In this document: positions 1 to 6,630 of the stretch, piece by piece
Position numbering within the stretch: the first letter of the stretch is position 1
Layout of the letters: every line of letters begins with the position of its first letter
Origin: Candidatus Bathyarchaeota archaeon
Lineage (GTDB): Archaea > Thermoproteota > Bathyarchaeia > Bathyarchaeales > WAQA01
Assembly (NCBI GenBank): GCA_015520475.1
Contig: WAQA01000199.1
Coordinates: forward strand, 1 to 7,104
Reading direction: 5' to 3'
Length of the DNA stretch: 7,104 nt
Position numbers and translations under genes: made by a program
Notes under the pieces: generated by a model
The model's database searches: none
Seen by the model: the letters and a program-made list of their open reading frames with translations, nothing else
What the model was told of the DNA's origin: nothing

Positions 1-1
1 G

Positions 2-1204
2 CTTAGAAGCTTGGCTGAAGCAGCAGGCTACGAAGTTGTAGGTGAAATAGAGCAGATTAGAGAGCCTCATCCACGTTTCCATGTTGGAAGTGGAAAGGCA
101 AGGGAACTCGCTGATCTAGCATCAAAACTTAACGTTGACAAGATAATCTTCGGCAACGAGTTAAAGCCTGTCCAAGCATATAACCTCGCTAAATTAACTG
201 GGGTAGAAGTTATTGATCGCTTTCAGCTCATCCTAGAAATATTCATGAGGCATGCATCGACTAAGGAGGCGAAGCTCCAAATAGACTTGGCTAGACTACG
301 TTATGAACTTGCCCATGCCAAAGAGAAAGTTAGATTGGCGAAGATGGGTGAGCAGCCGGGCTTCCTTGGACTCGGCAAATACGAAGTTGACGTCTACTAC
401 GAGACTATTCAACGGCAGATAAACACGATCCAGAAGAAGCTGAAGAGGATAAGGAGAACTCGTGAATTGCATAGGAGAAGGAGAAGGAAGATTGGTCTGC
501 CGTCAATATCGCTTGCTGGATATACAAACTCTGGGAAGAGCACGCTCTTCAACAGCCTTACAGATGAATGTGTCAAGGTGGATTCAGGTCCCTTCACAAC
601 ATTATCGACAACTACAAGGTTGATTAGGCTTTCTGGAAGGAGAATCCTCATAACAGATACTGTTGGCTTCATCGATAATCTACCATTAACCCTGATAGAA
701 GCCTTCAGATCAACCCTTGAGGAGACCATATTCTCAGACCTCATACTCCTAGTTGTCGATATAAGCGACCCAGAAGTTGAGATTGAACGTAAAATATCAT
801 GTTGCCTCGATACGATCCAGCAGATAGGGGCTGGAAGCATCCCAACGATAACCGTCCTAAACAAGATTGACCTAGTGAAACCGGAGGATCTTGAAGTAAA
901 GATTGAGAATCTAAAGTGGATTATGACGGACTTCGTTGCAATCTCAGCCCTCCACAAAATAAACCTTGAATCATTAAAGATGAAGATTGAGAAGTACCTC
1001 GGAAATTATGTGAGGTCCATGCTTCGCATACCAATCCGAAGCGAATCAATGAATCTTCTCTCATGGATCTTCGAGAACGCCAGCGTCCGTAAAGTTACAT
1101 ATGAGGGTTCAGCCTTCAATGTTCTCTTCGAGTCTCCTCCGCAAATCGCGGAGAAGATTAGAAGTAGGGTGATTGAGCTTGGCGGAACATTCAGGCAATG
1201 TTAA
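2..1204 (+). CDS. hflX: HflX-type ribosome-associated GTPase, 5' end missing
   Basis: HflX GTPases bind the large ribosomal subunit; bacterial members split stalled or stressed ribosomes. The reading frame is open to the left edge. The TTG at 11 is probably an internal Leu: the preceding codons read Leu-Arg-Ser and run into the conserved AGYEVVGE segment of the HflX N-terminal domain, so the true start lies outside the window. Counting from that TTG, an N-terminal domain with GSGKA (26-30) covers about 1-85, a basic coiled-coil linker about 86-160, and the G domain about 161-332. G motifs are GYTNSGKST (170-178), switch region FTTLSTTTR (195-203), DTVGF (216-220), NKID (284-287) and SAL (312-314). 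A small C-terminal domain follows (333-397). The familiar LDPTTR-like switch motif reads LSTTTR here. The 3' end overlaps the trm56 start, suggesting co-transcription. Family assignment is secure; the archaeal cellular role is inferred. Confidence 0.95.
   Translation, partial: LRSLAEAAGYEVVGEIEQIREPHPRFHVGSGKARELADLASKLNVDKIIFGNELKPVQAYNLAKLTGVEVIDRFQLILEIFMRHASTKEAKLQIDLARLRYELAHAKEKVRLAKMGEQPGFLGLGKYEVDVYYETIQRQINTIQKKLKRIRRTRELHRRRRRKIGLPSISLAGYTNSGKSTLFNSLTDECVKVDSGPFTTLSTTTRLIRLSGRRILITDTVGFIDNLPLTLIEAFRSTLEETIFSDLILLVVDISDPEVEIERKISCCLDTIQQIGAGSIPTITVLNKIDLVKPEDLEVKIENLKWIMTDFVAISALHKINLESLKMKIEKYLGNYVRSMLRIPIRSESMNLLSWIFENASVRKVTYEGSAFNVLFESPPQIAEKIRSRVIELGGTFRQC
1168..1172 (+). promoter_or_regulatory. 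Shine-Dalgarno GGTGA deciding the trm56 start
   Basis: GGTGA lies inside the hflX coding end. It abuts the TTG at 1173 but stands 6 nt before the in-frame TTG at 1179. Normal spacing therefore favours 1179. The next conserved residues begin with GTT codons, which cannot initiate, so a TTG start is needed. Confidence 0.55.
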
Positions 1205-1733
1205 AGTTCATGTTCTCAGGTTAAGTCATAGGATAGGACGTGACAAGAGAGTTACTATGCATCTCCTATTGACTGCGAGGGCGTTTGGGGCTGAGAAGGT
1301 AATCTATACTGGACAGCGGGATGAGGGGATGGAGAAGCGGATTCGAAGGGTTGTGAAGTTCTGGGGTGGACCCTTCGAGGTTGAGTATAGAAGGAGCTGG
1401 AAGCAAGTTATTACTGAATGGAGGAGAAGAAATGGGGAGATCATCCACTTAACTATGTATGGCCTTCCAGTGCAGGATGTCATCTCAAAAATTAAATCTT
1501 CAGGAAAGGATAAGCTCATAGTCGTTGGAAGCGAGAAGGTTCCTAGAGAATTATATGAGGTGTCTGATTGGAACGTCTCGGTGACGTCGCAGCCGCACTC
1601 TGAGATAAGCGCCCTATGCATATTCCTCCATGAATTCTTCGGAGGAAAGGAACTCTCAAAGAAGTTTAGTGATGCAAAGATAGAGTTGATTCCGCAGCCG
1701 AGAGGGAAGAAGGTCATATATAGGGGAAGATGA
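1179..1733 (+). CDS. trm56: tRNA (cytidine(56)-2'-O)-methyltransferase aTrm56
   Basis: This SPOUT-class enzyme transfers a methyl group from S-adenosylmethionine to the ribose 2'-OH of C56 in the tRNA T-loop, a mostly archaeal modification. At 184 residues it has the usual family length. Numbering from the TTG at 1179, visible family blocks are VLRLSHR..RDKR (10-24), LTARAFGA, WGG (62-64), IHLTMYG (89-95), VGSEKVP (116-122) and the knot segment NVSVTSQPHSE (132-142). A basic C-terminal RGKKVI (175-180) follows. In the homologues I remember, the knot segment reads closer to NVAVGNQPHSE, so the Thr-Ser at 136-137 is a small departure. The start is uncertain: TTG 1179 has the better-spaced Shine-Dalgarno, while TTG 1173 would add two residues. 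Overlap with hflX by about 26 nt and the absence of a gap indicate translational coupling in one operon. Confidence 0.93.
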   Translation: MAEHSGNVKVHVLRLSHRIGRDKRVTMHLLLTARAFGAEKVIYTGQRDEGMEKRIRRVVKFWGGPFEVEYRRSWKQVITEWRRRNGEIIHLTMYGLPVQDVISKIKSSGKDKLIVVGSEKVPRELYEVSDWNVSVTSQPHSEISALCIFLHEFFGGKELSKKFSDAKIELIPQPRGKKVIYRGR

Positions 1734-1750
1734 GTCTCTCAAGCCTGTAA

Positions 1751-1794
1751 AACTTTAAGTTTCTCTCTGCAATTATTTATGTTAAAATGGTGAT
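1751..1794 (+). promoter_or_regulatory. Probable tfe promoter (box A) and Shine-Dalgarno
   Basis: AACTTTAAG at 1751-1759 resembles an archaeal TATA (box A) element. Initiation about 26 bp downstream, near 1781, would give a leader of roughly 17 nt. GGTGAT at 1789-1794 lies 3 nt before the ATG at 1798. The similar element AAACTTTAT precedes the gene at 4004. The motif was matched by eye only. Confidence 0.45.
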
Positions 1795-1797
1795 TCG

Positions 1798-2307
1798 ATG
1801 TCTGCGATCGAAAATAACACCCTCTATAAGATCGCTGAGGTTATAGGTGGAAAGGAAGCTGTTAAGATAGTTGAGGTTCTAAGCCAGGTGGATGAGACAA
1901 CAGATGAAGAGATAGTTGCAAAAACTGAGATAAACCTGAACAATGTAAGAAAGATACTCTATAAACTCTATGATCATTCTCTTGTTGCTCTGAGAAGAAC
2001 TAGGGATAAGGAGACCGGATGGTTCATCTTTCATTGGAGACTCCAACCGGATCAATGGGAAGGCTTCATACTGAACCAGAAGAGGAGGATCCTGGACAAG
2101 CTCCAAGCAAGACTTGAATATGAAAGAAATCATGACTTCTACTACTGTTTCACGCCGACCTGTAGGAGGGTAACGTTTGAGGAGGCCATGGAACTTGTAT
2201 TCCAATGTCCAACATGCAACAAGCCGCTTATGCACTTCAACAACGAGAAGATAATAGATTTCCTAACAAGGAAGATTAATGAGTTGAGGAAGGAATTAGG
2301 TGACTGA
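1798..2307 (+). CDS. tfe: Transcription initiation factor TFE (TFIIE-alpha homologue)
   Basis: TFE joins the archaeal TBP-TFB-RNA polymerase pre-initiation complex and helps DNA melting and open-complex stability. The 169 residues fit the family length. Residues about 1-88 form the winged-helix domain, including the block NNVRKILYKLYDHSLVALRRTRD and GWFIFHWRL. Residues about 92-112 are a charged helical linker. A zinc ribbon at 117-140 has ligands C117, C122, C137 and C140 (CX4C and CX2C) around the typical FEEAMEL..F.CP.C core. A charged helix ends the protein (150-167). The ATG at 1798 is preceded by GGTGAT and a box A element, so the gene probably starts its own transcript. Its stop codon overlaps the downstream HD gene by 8 nt. 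Gene identity is clear from the zinc ribbon and the winged-helix blocks. Confidence 0.95.
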   Translation: MSAIENNTLYKIAEVIGGKEAVKIVEVLSQVDETTDEEIVAKTEINLNNVRKILYKLYDHSLVALRRTRDKETGWFIFHWRLQPDQWEGFILNQKRRILDKLQARLEYERNHDFYYCFTPTCRRVTFEEAMELVFQCPTCNKPLMHFNNEKIIDFLTRKINELRKELGD

Positions 2308-2833
2308 ACGGTTACCCTCTGAAAGAGAAGCCCTCAAAATTCTTCGAGACGTCGGCTGCTCCGAGAAAGTTATAGATCACTGCAGGGCAGTGGCTGATCT
2401 AGCCGTAGAAATAGCCAAGAGATGCGTAAAGAACGGGTTAAAGGTTAATATGGATCTGGTTAAGATAGGCGGTCTCCTCCATGATATAGGCAGATCCAGA
2501 ACGCACACGGTCAACCATGCAATTGAAGGATCAAAAATAGCTAAAAAATTGAATCTTCCCTCGGTGATCGTTAAGGTTATCGAGAGGCATGTAGGCGGAG
2601 GAATACCGATTGAAGAGGCTAAAAGCCTAGGTTGGCCACCTAAAGATTATACGCCGCAGAGCATAGAGGAGAAGATAATAACATATGCAGATAAATTGAT
2701 TGAGGGATCAAGAAGGATTAAGATTGAGCGTACAATCAAAGCCTTCGAGGAGAAGCTTGGGAAGAACCATCCTGCAATCCAGAGACTTAAGGATCTACAT
2801 AAAGAAATGGAAAGCTATATTAGTGGATTATGA
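2300..2833 (+). CDS. HD-domain (HDIG-type) metal-dependent phosphohydrolase
   Basis: A small single-domain HD-superfamily protein of 177 residues. The superfamily hydrolyses phosphomonoesters, phosphodiesters or nucleotides; the substrate here is unknown. Candidate metal ligands are H27 (DHCRAV), H61-D62 (LLHDIGRS), H73 (VNHAIEG), H97 (ERHVGGG) and D131 (TYADKLIEG). The order H...HD...H...H...D is intact, so the enzyme should be active. The segment GIPIEEAKSLGWPPKDYTPQS fits the archaeal HDIG family (TIGR00295-like, from memory). The GTG start at 2300 sits 5 nt after AGGAAGGA (2287-2294), inside the tfe end, and overlaps the tfe stop by 8 nt. That indicates translational coupling with TFE. 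A role in nucleotide or RNA end metabolism tied to transcription would be inference. No signal peptide or membrane segment is visible. Confidence 0.9.
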   Translation: MTERLPSEREALKILRDVGCSEKVIDHCRAVADLAVEIAKRCVKNGLKVNMDLVKIGGLLHDIGRSRTHTVNHAIEGSKIAKKLNLPSVIVKVIERHVGGGIPIEEAKSLGWPPKDYTPQSIEEKIITYADKLIEGSRRIKIERTIKAFEEKLGKNHPAIQRLKDLHKEMESYISGL

Positions 2834-2943
2834 AATTTCAAGTTAACAATAACCGGATTGGGAGCCTTCAATATCTAAAACTTCTAGGCAGTTAAAAACA
2901 AGATGCTTAAGTATGGATGGGAGAAATAAACCTTTAACGGAGC

Positions 2944-2952
2944 AATAAATAT
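2944..2952 (+). promoter_or_regulatory. Possible box A promoter for the GPN GTPase gene
   Basis: AATAAATAT lies in the 164-bp gap after the HD gene. It would place initiation near 2974, giving a leader of about 33 nt. A second candidate, CTTAAGTAT at 2906-2914, is equally possible. The gap and these motifs suggest the GPN gene has its own transcript. Confidence 0.3.
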
Positions 2953-2996
2953 CCAAGTAGAGGAATCATCAATTATCCCCTTCGAGTACATCCCTA

Positions 2997-3000
2997 GGTG
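2997..3000 (+). promoter_or_regulatory. Shine-Dalgarno GGTG deciding the GPN gene start
   Basis: GGTG precedes the ATG at 3007 by 6 nt. The upstream GTG at 2998 lies inside this motif and has no Shine-Dalgarno of its own. The ATG at 3007 also places the P-loop directly at the N-terminus, as in related proteins. Confidence 0.5.
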
Positions 3001-3006
3001 TCTAGG

Positions 3007-3723
3007 ATGAATCTGCTAATTCTCGGTCCAGCCGGTTCAGGTAAGAGCCTCCTCACCGCAAACTTCGCATCCTATCTTGAGAGGGAAGGATATAAAGTTA
3101 GAATTATAAACTTGGATCCCGGGGTTCTAGAGACAATCTATAAAGCCGACTTCGACGTCAGAGTTAAATTTACAGTGAATGATATAATGAGGAGGGAGGG
3201 GCTGGGCCCTAACGGCGCCCTCCTAAAAGCTATGGATCTACTTTCAGAGATGGATATTCCAACTTATGATGATGCAGAGTACACGATATATGATGCTCCA
3301 GGCCAGCTTGAACCCTTCCTCTTCAGAGATTCGGGAAGAAGAATTGCTGAGAAACTTGGGGAATGCTGCTGCCTCTTCCTAGGAGACCTCCAGATATCAA
3401 AGAGAAACCTCCTAAGCTTTTATCTCTACGCTTTAACAGCTAGGTATGCGCTTGAGACGGAGACATTAGCTGTTCTGAATAAGGTGGATCTCCTAAGCTC
3501 CCAAGAGATAAATCAAATTAAACATCTACTGGAAGACCCGATAAATCTTCTAAAGACCCCCTCTAACTTGAAGGATGAGATGGATATGGAGATCCTGAAG
3601 GCTATAAGTCGGTTCTTTCCACCTCAGAGGGTTCCCCTCATATCCGCCAAGACAGGCTTTGGATTCAGTGACCTTCTAACCCTACTCTATGAGGTCAGAT
3701 GTGCCTGTGGAGACCTAACATAA
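3007..3723 (+). CDS. GPN-loop GTPase
   Basis: GPN-loop GTPases are dimeric SIMIBI-class NTPases; the eukaryotic members (GPN1-3) act in RNA polymerase II assembly and import. The role of the archaeal ones is still open. The 238-residue protein, numbered from ATG 3007, shows the P-loop GPAGSGKS (7-14), NLDPG (35-39), the diagnostic Gly-Pro-Asn loop within GLGPNGA (65-71, GPN at 67-69), DAPGQLE (96-102, usually DTPGQ.E), NKVD (158-161) and SAKTG (213-217). Three consecutive Cys residues occur at 120-122 in a buried-looking strand. A GTG at 2998 would add three residues but lacks a Shine-Dalgarno. A possible link to RNA polymerase fits the tfe gene nearby, but the intervening gap and the separate promoter mean this is only a neighbourhood hint. 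Confidence 0.93.
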   Translation: MNLLILGPAGSGKSLLTANFASYLEREGYKVRIINLDPGVLETIYKADFDVRVKFTVNDIMRREGLGPNGALLKAMDLLSEMDIPTYDDAEYTIYDAPGQLEPFLFRDSGRRIAEKLGECCCLFLGDLQISKRNLLSFYLYALTARYALETETLAVLNKVDLLSSQEINQIKHLLEDPINLLKTPSNLKDEMDMEILKAISRFFPPQRVPLISAKTGFGFSDLLTLLYEVRCACGDLT

Positions 3724-4003
3724 ATCCTCTCTACAGAGTATCCTAGGTATCCCTGATAATCATGGCGTGAAAGAGATAAATGAAAAGGGAATTGTTAAGA
3801 TAGGTAACGGTTCCTTACGATGGTACAGCTCCACGGAGAGAACTTATCATCATCCTTTCCAGTCATCCTGGGAAGCGGTTCCTCCTTAACAGGCTTGTTC
3901 TTCATTCCATTTTTAGGAGGGGCTCTACACCAAATCCAAAAACAAAAAGAGACTGTCCGGAAAACTTTATCAATCAGAGAACAACATAAATCTGTGAACT
4001 GGA
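3724..4003 (+). other. Intergenic spacer, no convincing gene
   Basis: This 280-bp gap separates the GPN gene from the TIM-barrel gene. A 64-codon plus-strand frame (3820-4014) and a 36-codon minus-strand frame (3905 down to 3795) overlap each other here. Neither has a good Shine-Dalgarno or recognisable similarity. The right end holds the promoter described at 3962. No tRNA-like or C/D-box sRNA structure was found by eye. Confidence 0.5.
3962..3970 (+). promoter_or_regulatory. Probable box A promoter of the TIM-barrel gene
   Basis: AAACTTTAT lies about 34 bp before the ATG at 4004. Transcription starting about 26 bp downstream would leave a leader of roughly 10 nt, so the mRNA could be nearly leaderless. 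This agrees with the lack of a clear Shine-Dalgarno before 4004. It shares AACTTTA with the element before tfe. Confidence 0.45.
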
Positions 4004-4876
4004 ATGAAGATTAGTAGTCTACCACATGGATGCGTCGGCATCAAGGAATATCAAATACCAATTCTAGAATGGTTCGATATAGCGGTTAAATGGGGATTAG
4101 ACGGCGTTGAAGTTATGGATTTATGGGTGATGGAGGGATTAATGCAGAAGATCAATGCGGATCTCCAGAAACGTATCGAAGAGAAACTTTCAGATCTCCC
4201 CTTGGAAGTCTCAGCCTTCATAAATCACGGTCCACATGTATGGCCCACTGAAAAGATGAACAGACTTGAAATCGAGAAAGTAAAATTCTTTATGAACTGG
4301 GCGGCTTCCCTCGGCACAAGAATCTTCAGGATAACAACGGCCGTTAAGGGGGGATCAGCCATGAAGGAGGACGAAGCAATAGAAACCTTCGTAAACATGA
4401 TCAATGAGTGCCTACCATACGCTGCTGACCGGAACCTCGTAATAGCCTTGGAGGAGCATCCCGGCTTCGCTGGTACAATAACGAAGATTGAACGGATACT
4501 GGAGAGGATACCTGACCAACGCTTCGGCGTAGCATTCGATATGAAAAACACTCTCAGAGAAGGTGAAGATCCATCAATAATACTGAAGAAAAAGAACGTT
4601 CTAGATCGAGTATTATATACGCATATCGACAATTTTAGATATGCCCCTCCAGATAGGAGGGGACGTGGCATACATAGAGTTGGAGAGTCGTGGTGGGACA
4701 GATCCGTTCCGATCCAGGATGGAGTGATAGATATAAAGTCGCTCATACTCGGTTTGAAGCGGAACGGATATGACGGCTGGCTCTCCGTCGAGTATGGAGG
4801 AACAGACTTGAACCACGTCTATAAATCCATTAAGTGGCTAAGGAAGGTATGGGGAAACAATCAAACTACTAGATGA
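4004..4876 (+). CDS. Xylose isomerase-like TIM-barrel protein (sugar phosphate isomerase/epimerase family)
   Basis: A 290-residue protein of the AP endonuclease 2/xylose isomerase-like barrel family (PF01261, COG1082 type). Members isomerise or epimerise sugars and related polyols using a divalent metal; the substrate is unknown. Barrel signposts in order are WGLDGVEVMDLW (30-41), VSAFINHGPH (69-78), LGTRIFRITTAVKGG (103-117), VIALEEHPG (146-154), GVAFDMKN (175-182), VLYTHIDNF (203-211) and GWLSVEYGG (258-266). The expected metal ligands are E150, D179, H207 and E263, all present. The usual ENH motif reads EEH. An insert rich in Arg, Gly and Trp (about 213-235) between the His and final Glu strands may line the active site. 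The protein has no signal peptide, so it should be cytoplasmic. The gene stands alone with its own promoter, and no sugar kinase or transporter lies nearby to suggest a pathway. Confidence 0.88.
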   Translation: MKISSLPHGCVGIKEYQIPILEWFDIAVKWGLDGVEVMDLWVMEGLMQKINADLQKRIEEKLSDLPLEVSAFINHGPHVWPTEKMNRLEIEKVKFFMNWAASLGTRIFRITTAVKGGSAMKEDEAIETFVNMINECLPYAADRNLVIALEEHPGFAGTITKIERILERIPDQRFGVAFDMKNTLREGEDPSIILKKKNVLDRVLYTHIDNFRYAPPDRRGRGIHRVGESWWDRSVPIQDGVIDIKSLILGLKRNGYDGWLSVEYGGTDLNHVYKSIKWLRKVWGNNQTTR

Positions 4877-5318
4877 CCCCCGTAATCTCCTATAGGTGGG
4901 CTGCAACAGGACGGTGAAAATAGGACTGACCATAGAAACGAGGATTAACAATCACTGTGAAAGAGACCATAAGCATAAAATATTCTGGCTAAATATTTTT
5001 AAGATCCCTTCAAGATCCAGAAATCTCAAGAACTGTAACATAACACTCCTATCATGGGCCGGATTAACAAATATTCCTCTATTCAATGTACAGAAGTCCT
5101 ACCACTTAATAATCATACCGCGAACAACGAAAAGATAATTAGAAATCCCCTATCATATGTGATGAAGAAAATAGGAGAAGTTCTAAGGCTGAAGGAACAG
5201 GATAGTGATTATCAAAGCGTTAAGAAGGCTTGTATTAAAGTCAGAAATGAGAAGACCAGTAATTTATCTAAAGTCGCTGATGATATATCACGACCTTCGA
5301 TATCTCAAATCGAATGTG
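4877..5318 (+). other. Convergent intergenic region with a possible gene remnant
   Basis: This 442-bp stretch lies between two convergent genes. A run of five T at 4996-5000 could end transcription of the TIM-barrel gene, but AAATATTTTTAAG there could also be a box A. Several overlapping plus-strand frames exist. The longest (5054-5425) contains the run LSKVADDISRPSISQIE, which faintly resembles a helix-turn-helix, but its end runs antisense into the minus-strand gene. GTGATGA at 5158-5164 matches a C box, yet the spacing to any CTGA does not fit a C/D-box sRNA. TGATATATCA (5281-5290) is a short palindrome. Nothing here is firmly supported. Confidence 0.5.
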
Positions 5319-6572
5319 TTAAGGTGGTGCTGTTGCCCAAGTTGCATACAGCTGCATATCACCGGTGTTCCTATCGTAAACGTAGAAGTAGTAGCCGGGA
5401 TACCATCTTCCAACGTTGTATTTGATGAACATCGGAGTTGGATCCTGATACTCCTTCCAAACGGTTAACGTTACGGAGACGCTGACTCCTGGAGGCCATT
5501 GAGCGCTGAAACCCACCGACACACTAAAGCGTAGCTTCTCACCGCCGTGCCCATATATCGGGAACTTCCATCCAGTCACACCTTGATCGATGAAATCATA
5601 GTGCCCATAGTTCCATGGGTCACTGACACCGTTACCGCTTAGAGGTGAACCGGAAGTGAAGTCATTGCCAGTCGGGTCGCTGTCGGTGTCTAAGAGGTAT
5701 ACATACTCTATTTTGTAGTGGTGACCATCTACCCGGCCGTCCCATCTCTCGTACTTGTATGTAAGGTAAAATAACGTCTCCATCCTCTTCTGCCCCGTTA
5801 TGGTGGGGGAGGAGTCAAAGCCATGCTCAATCGTGACTACGGTGTTACCTGCTTCAGTCCAGTCGCCTGTATACCACTGGCCTGAGCCGGGCGGCCATTC
5901 CAGGCTTTGTCTCTCCTTCTTTACCTCCGAATACTTAGTACCGTAATTTACATTAAGATAGGCTGTTACATTATCCCATGAATGGTAAGTGACAATGGGC
6001 GTCCATTCACGGGATATCTCTTCTACCTCAAGAGTGAAGTCGTCAATAGCCATTATGGCGGCCTCATCGTACACCTCTCCGCTCATGTAAGGTCTCTCCG
6101 TAAGTTTCAGCACCAGCTTTCCCTCCCTCTCAACCTCCAGTGGGTCTACAGGGAGACCCCAAGATATGGTTCCATGGCCGCCAAATACTAAGATTCTAAG
6201 GTTGACTGTCTGGTAAATAGGGTCAGATCCCTCAGGCCACCAAGGCGGAGTGTTTTGAGGCAACCAACAGGGGATCTTTTCAACTGACAGCGTAGTACTC
6301 ATAACCCCGCCCTGCGCCATTTGTTTCTCTATGAGTCTCGTCTCCCCATCTCTCCTAAGCTCATAGATAAAGACCTTGGCGTAGCCTTCGAGTTCCCCTG
6401 CAGGAGTGTAGATGCTGAGTTCGAGCACAAATGACACACGATTATCCTGAGCCAAGTCCTTAGAATTTATTATATATACGGTTAGTACAGCTAAGAGTAG
6501 TAGTGTTATAGCTACTATTGATGCTATTCGCATCTTCATTGAACAACTATTCCCTCCCCGCCTACTAATCAT
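5319..6572 (-). CDS. Uncharacterised exported or membrane-anchored protein
   Basis: I do not recognise this 417-residue protein. Residues about 15-35 (IASIVAITLLLLAVLTVYII) form one hydrophobic helix after a basic N-terminus, a signal peptide or signal anchor; no clear AXA cleavage site follows. The rest looks extracellular and beta-rich: many Trp, Tyr, Thr, Gly and Pro, WPPG at 226-229 and 359-362, a Pro/Trp cluster at 103-113, and a Gly/Ser/Asp-rich stretch at 296-319. One N-glycosylation sequon, NVT, lies at 201-203. Only two Cys occur (10, 102). No second membrane segment is visible at the C-terminus. ATG 6572 suits a near-leaderless message from the AT-rich promoter. ATG 6539 (residue 12) is an alternative, with GGGGAGGG (6559 down to 6552) 12 nt upstream. 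An envelope, surface or binding role is inferred from topology and composition alone. It faces opposite to its housekeeping neighbours and may be an accessory gene. Confidence 0.75.
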   Translation of the reverse strand: MISRRGGNSCSMKMRIASIVAITLLLLAVLTVYIINSKDLAQDNRVSFVLELSIYTPAGELEGYAKVFIYELRRDGETRLIEKQMAQGGVMSTTLSVEKIPCWLPQNTPPWWPEGSDPIYQTVNLRILVFGGHGTISWGLPVDPLEVEREGKLVLKLTERPYMSGEVYDEAAIMAIDDFTLEVEEISREWTPIVTYHSWDNVTAYLNVNYGTKYSEVKKERQSLEWPPGSGQWYTGDWTEAGNTVVTIEHGFDSSPTITGQKRMETLFYLTYKYERWDGRVDGHHYKIEYVYLLDTDSDPTGNDFTSGSPLSGNGVSDPWNYGHYDFIDQGVTGWKFPIYGHGGEKLRFSVSVGFSAQWPPGVSVSVTLTVWKEYQDPTPMFIKYNVGRWYPGYYFYVYDRNTGDMQLYATWATAPP

Positions 6573-6591
6573 TAAATTTTCTGTAACGAGC

Positions 6592-6629
6592 TTTTTATTT
6601 ATATATATATTTATATATATTTTTTATTA
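6592..6629 (-). promoter_or_regulatory. AT-rich box A promoter region of the exported-protein gene
   Basis: A 38-bp stretch made only of A and T after the first T run, with two TATATATA blocks separated by a TTTA. Read on the minus strand it contains TATATAAATA. Initiation 25-27 bp downstream would fall near 6572-6580, almost at the first ATG. The same AT block may also serve divergent transcription to the right. Confidence 0.5.
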
Positions 6630-6630
6630 T

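Noticed and set aside
409..957. 182-codon minus-strand ORF
   Set aside because: Antisense shadow of the hflX G domain.
3820..4014. 64-codon plus-strand ORF with a short hydrophobic stretch, overlapping the TIM-barrel gene start by 11 nt
   Set aside because: No clear Shine-Dalgarno, no recognisable similarity, and it contains the likely promoter of the downstream gene.
4225..4746. 173-codon minus-strand ORF
   Set aside because: Antisense shadow of the TIM-barrel gene, whose plus-strand product has clear conserved motifs.
4896..5138. 80-codon plus-strand ORF after the TIM-barrel gene
   Set aside because: Composition looks random, with no start signal, and it overlaps another frame in the same gap.
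5158..5210. Possible C/D-box sRNA (GTGATGA, CTGA, GTGATTA)
   Set aside because: The distance between C and D' boxes is about 23 nt instead of roughly 12, and no properly placed final D box or terminal stem exists.
5205..5468. 87-codon plus-strand ORF
   Set aside because: Largely antisense to the 3' end of the exported-protein gene and competes with another frame; no start signal.
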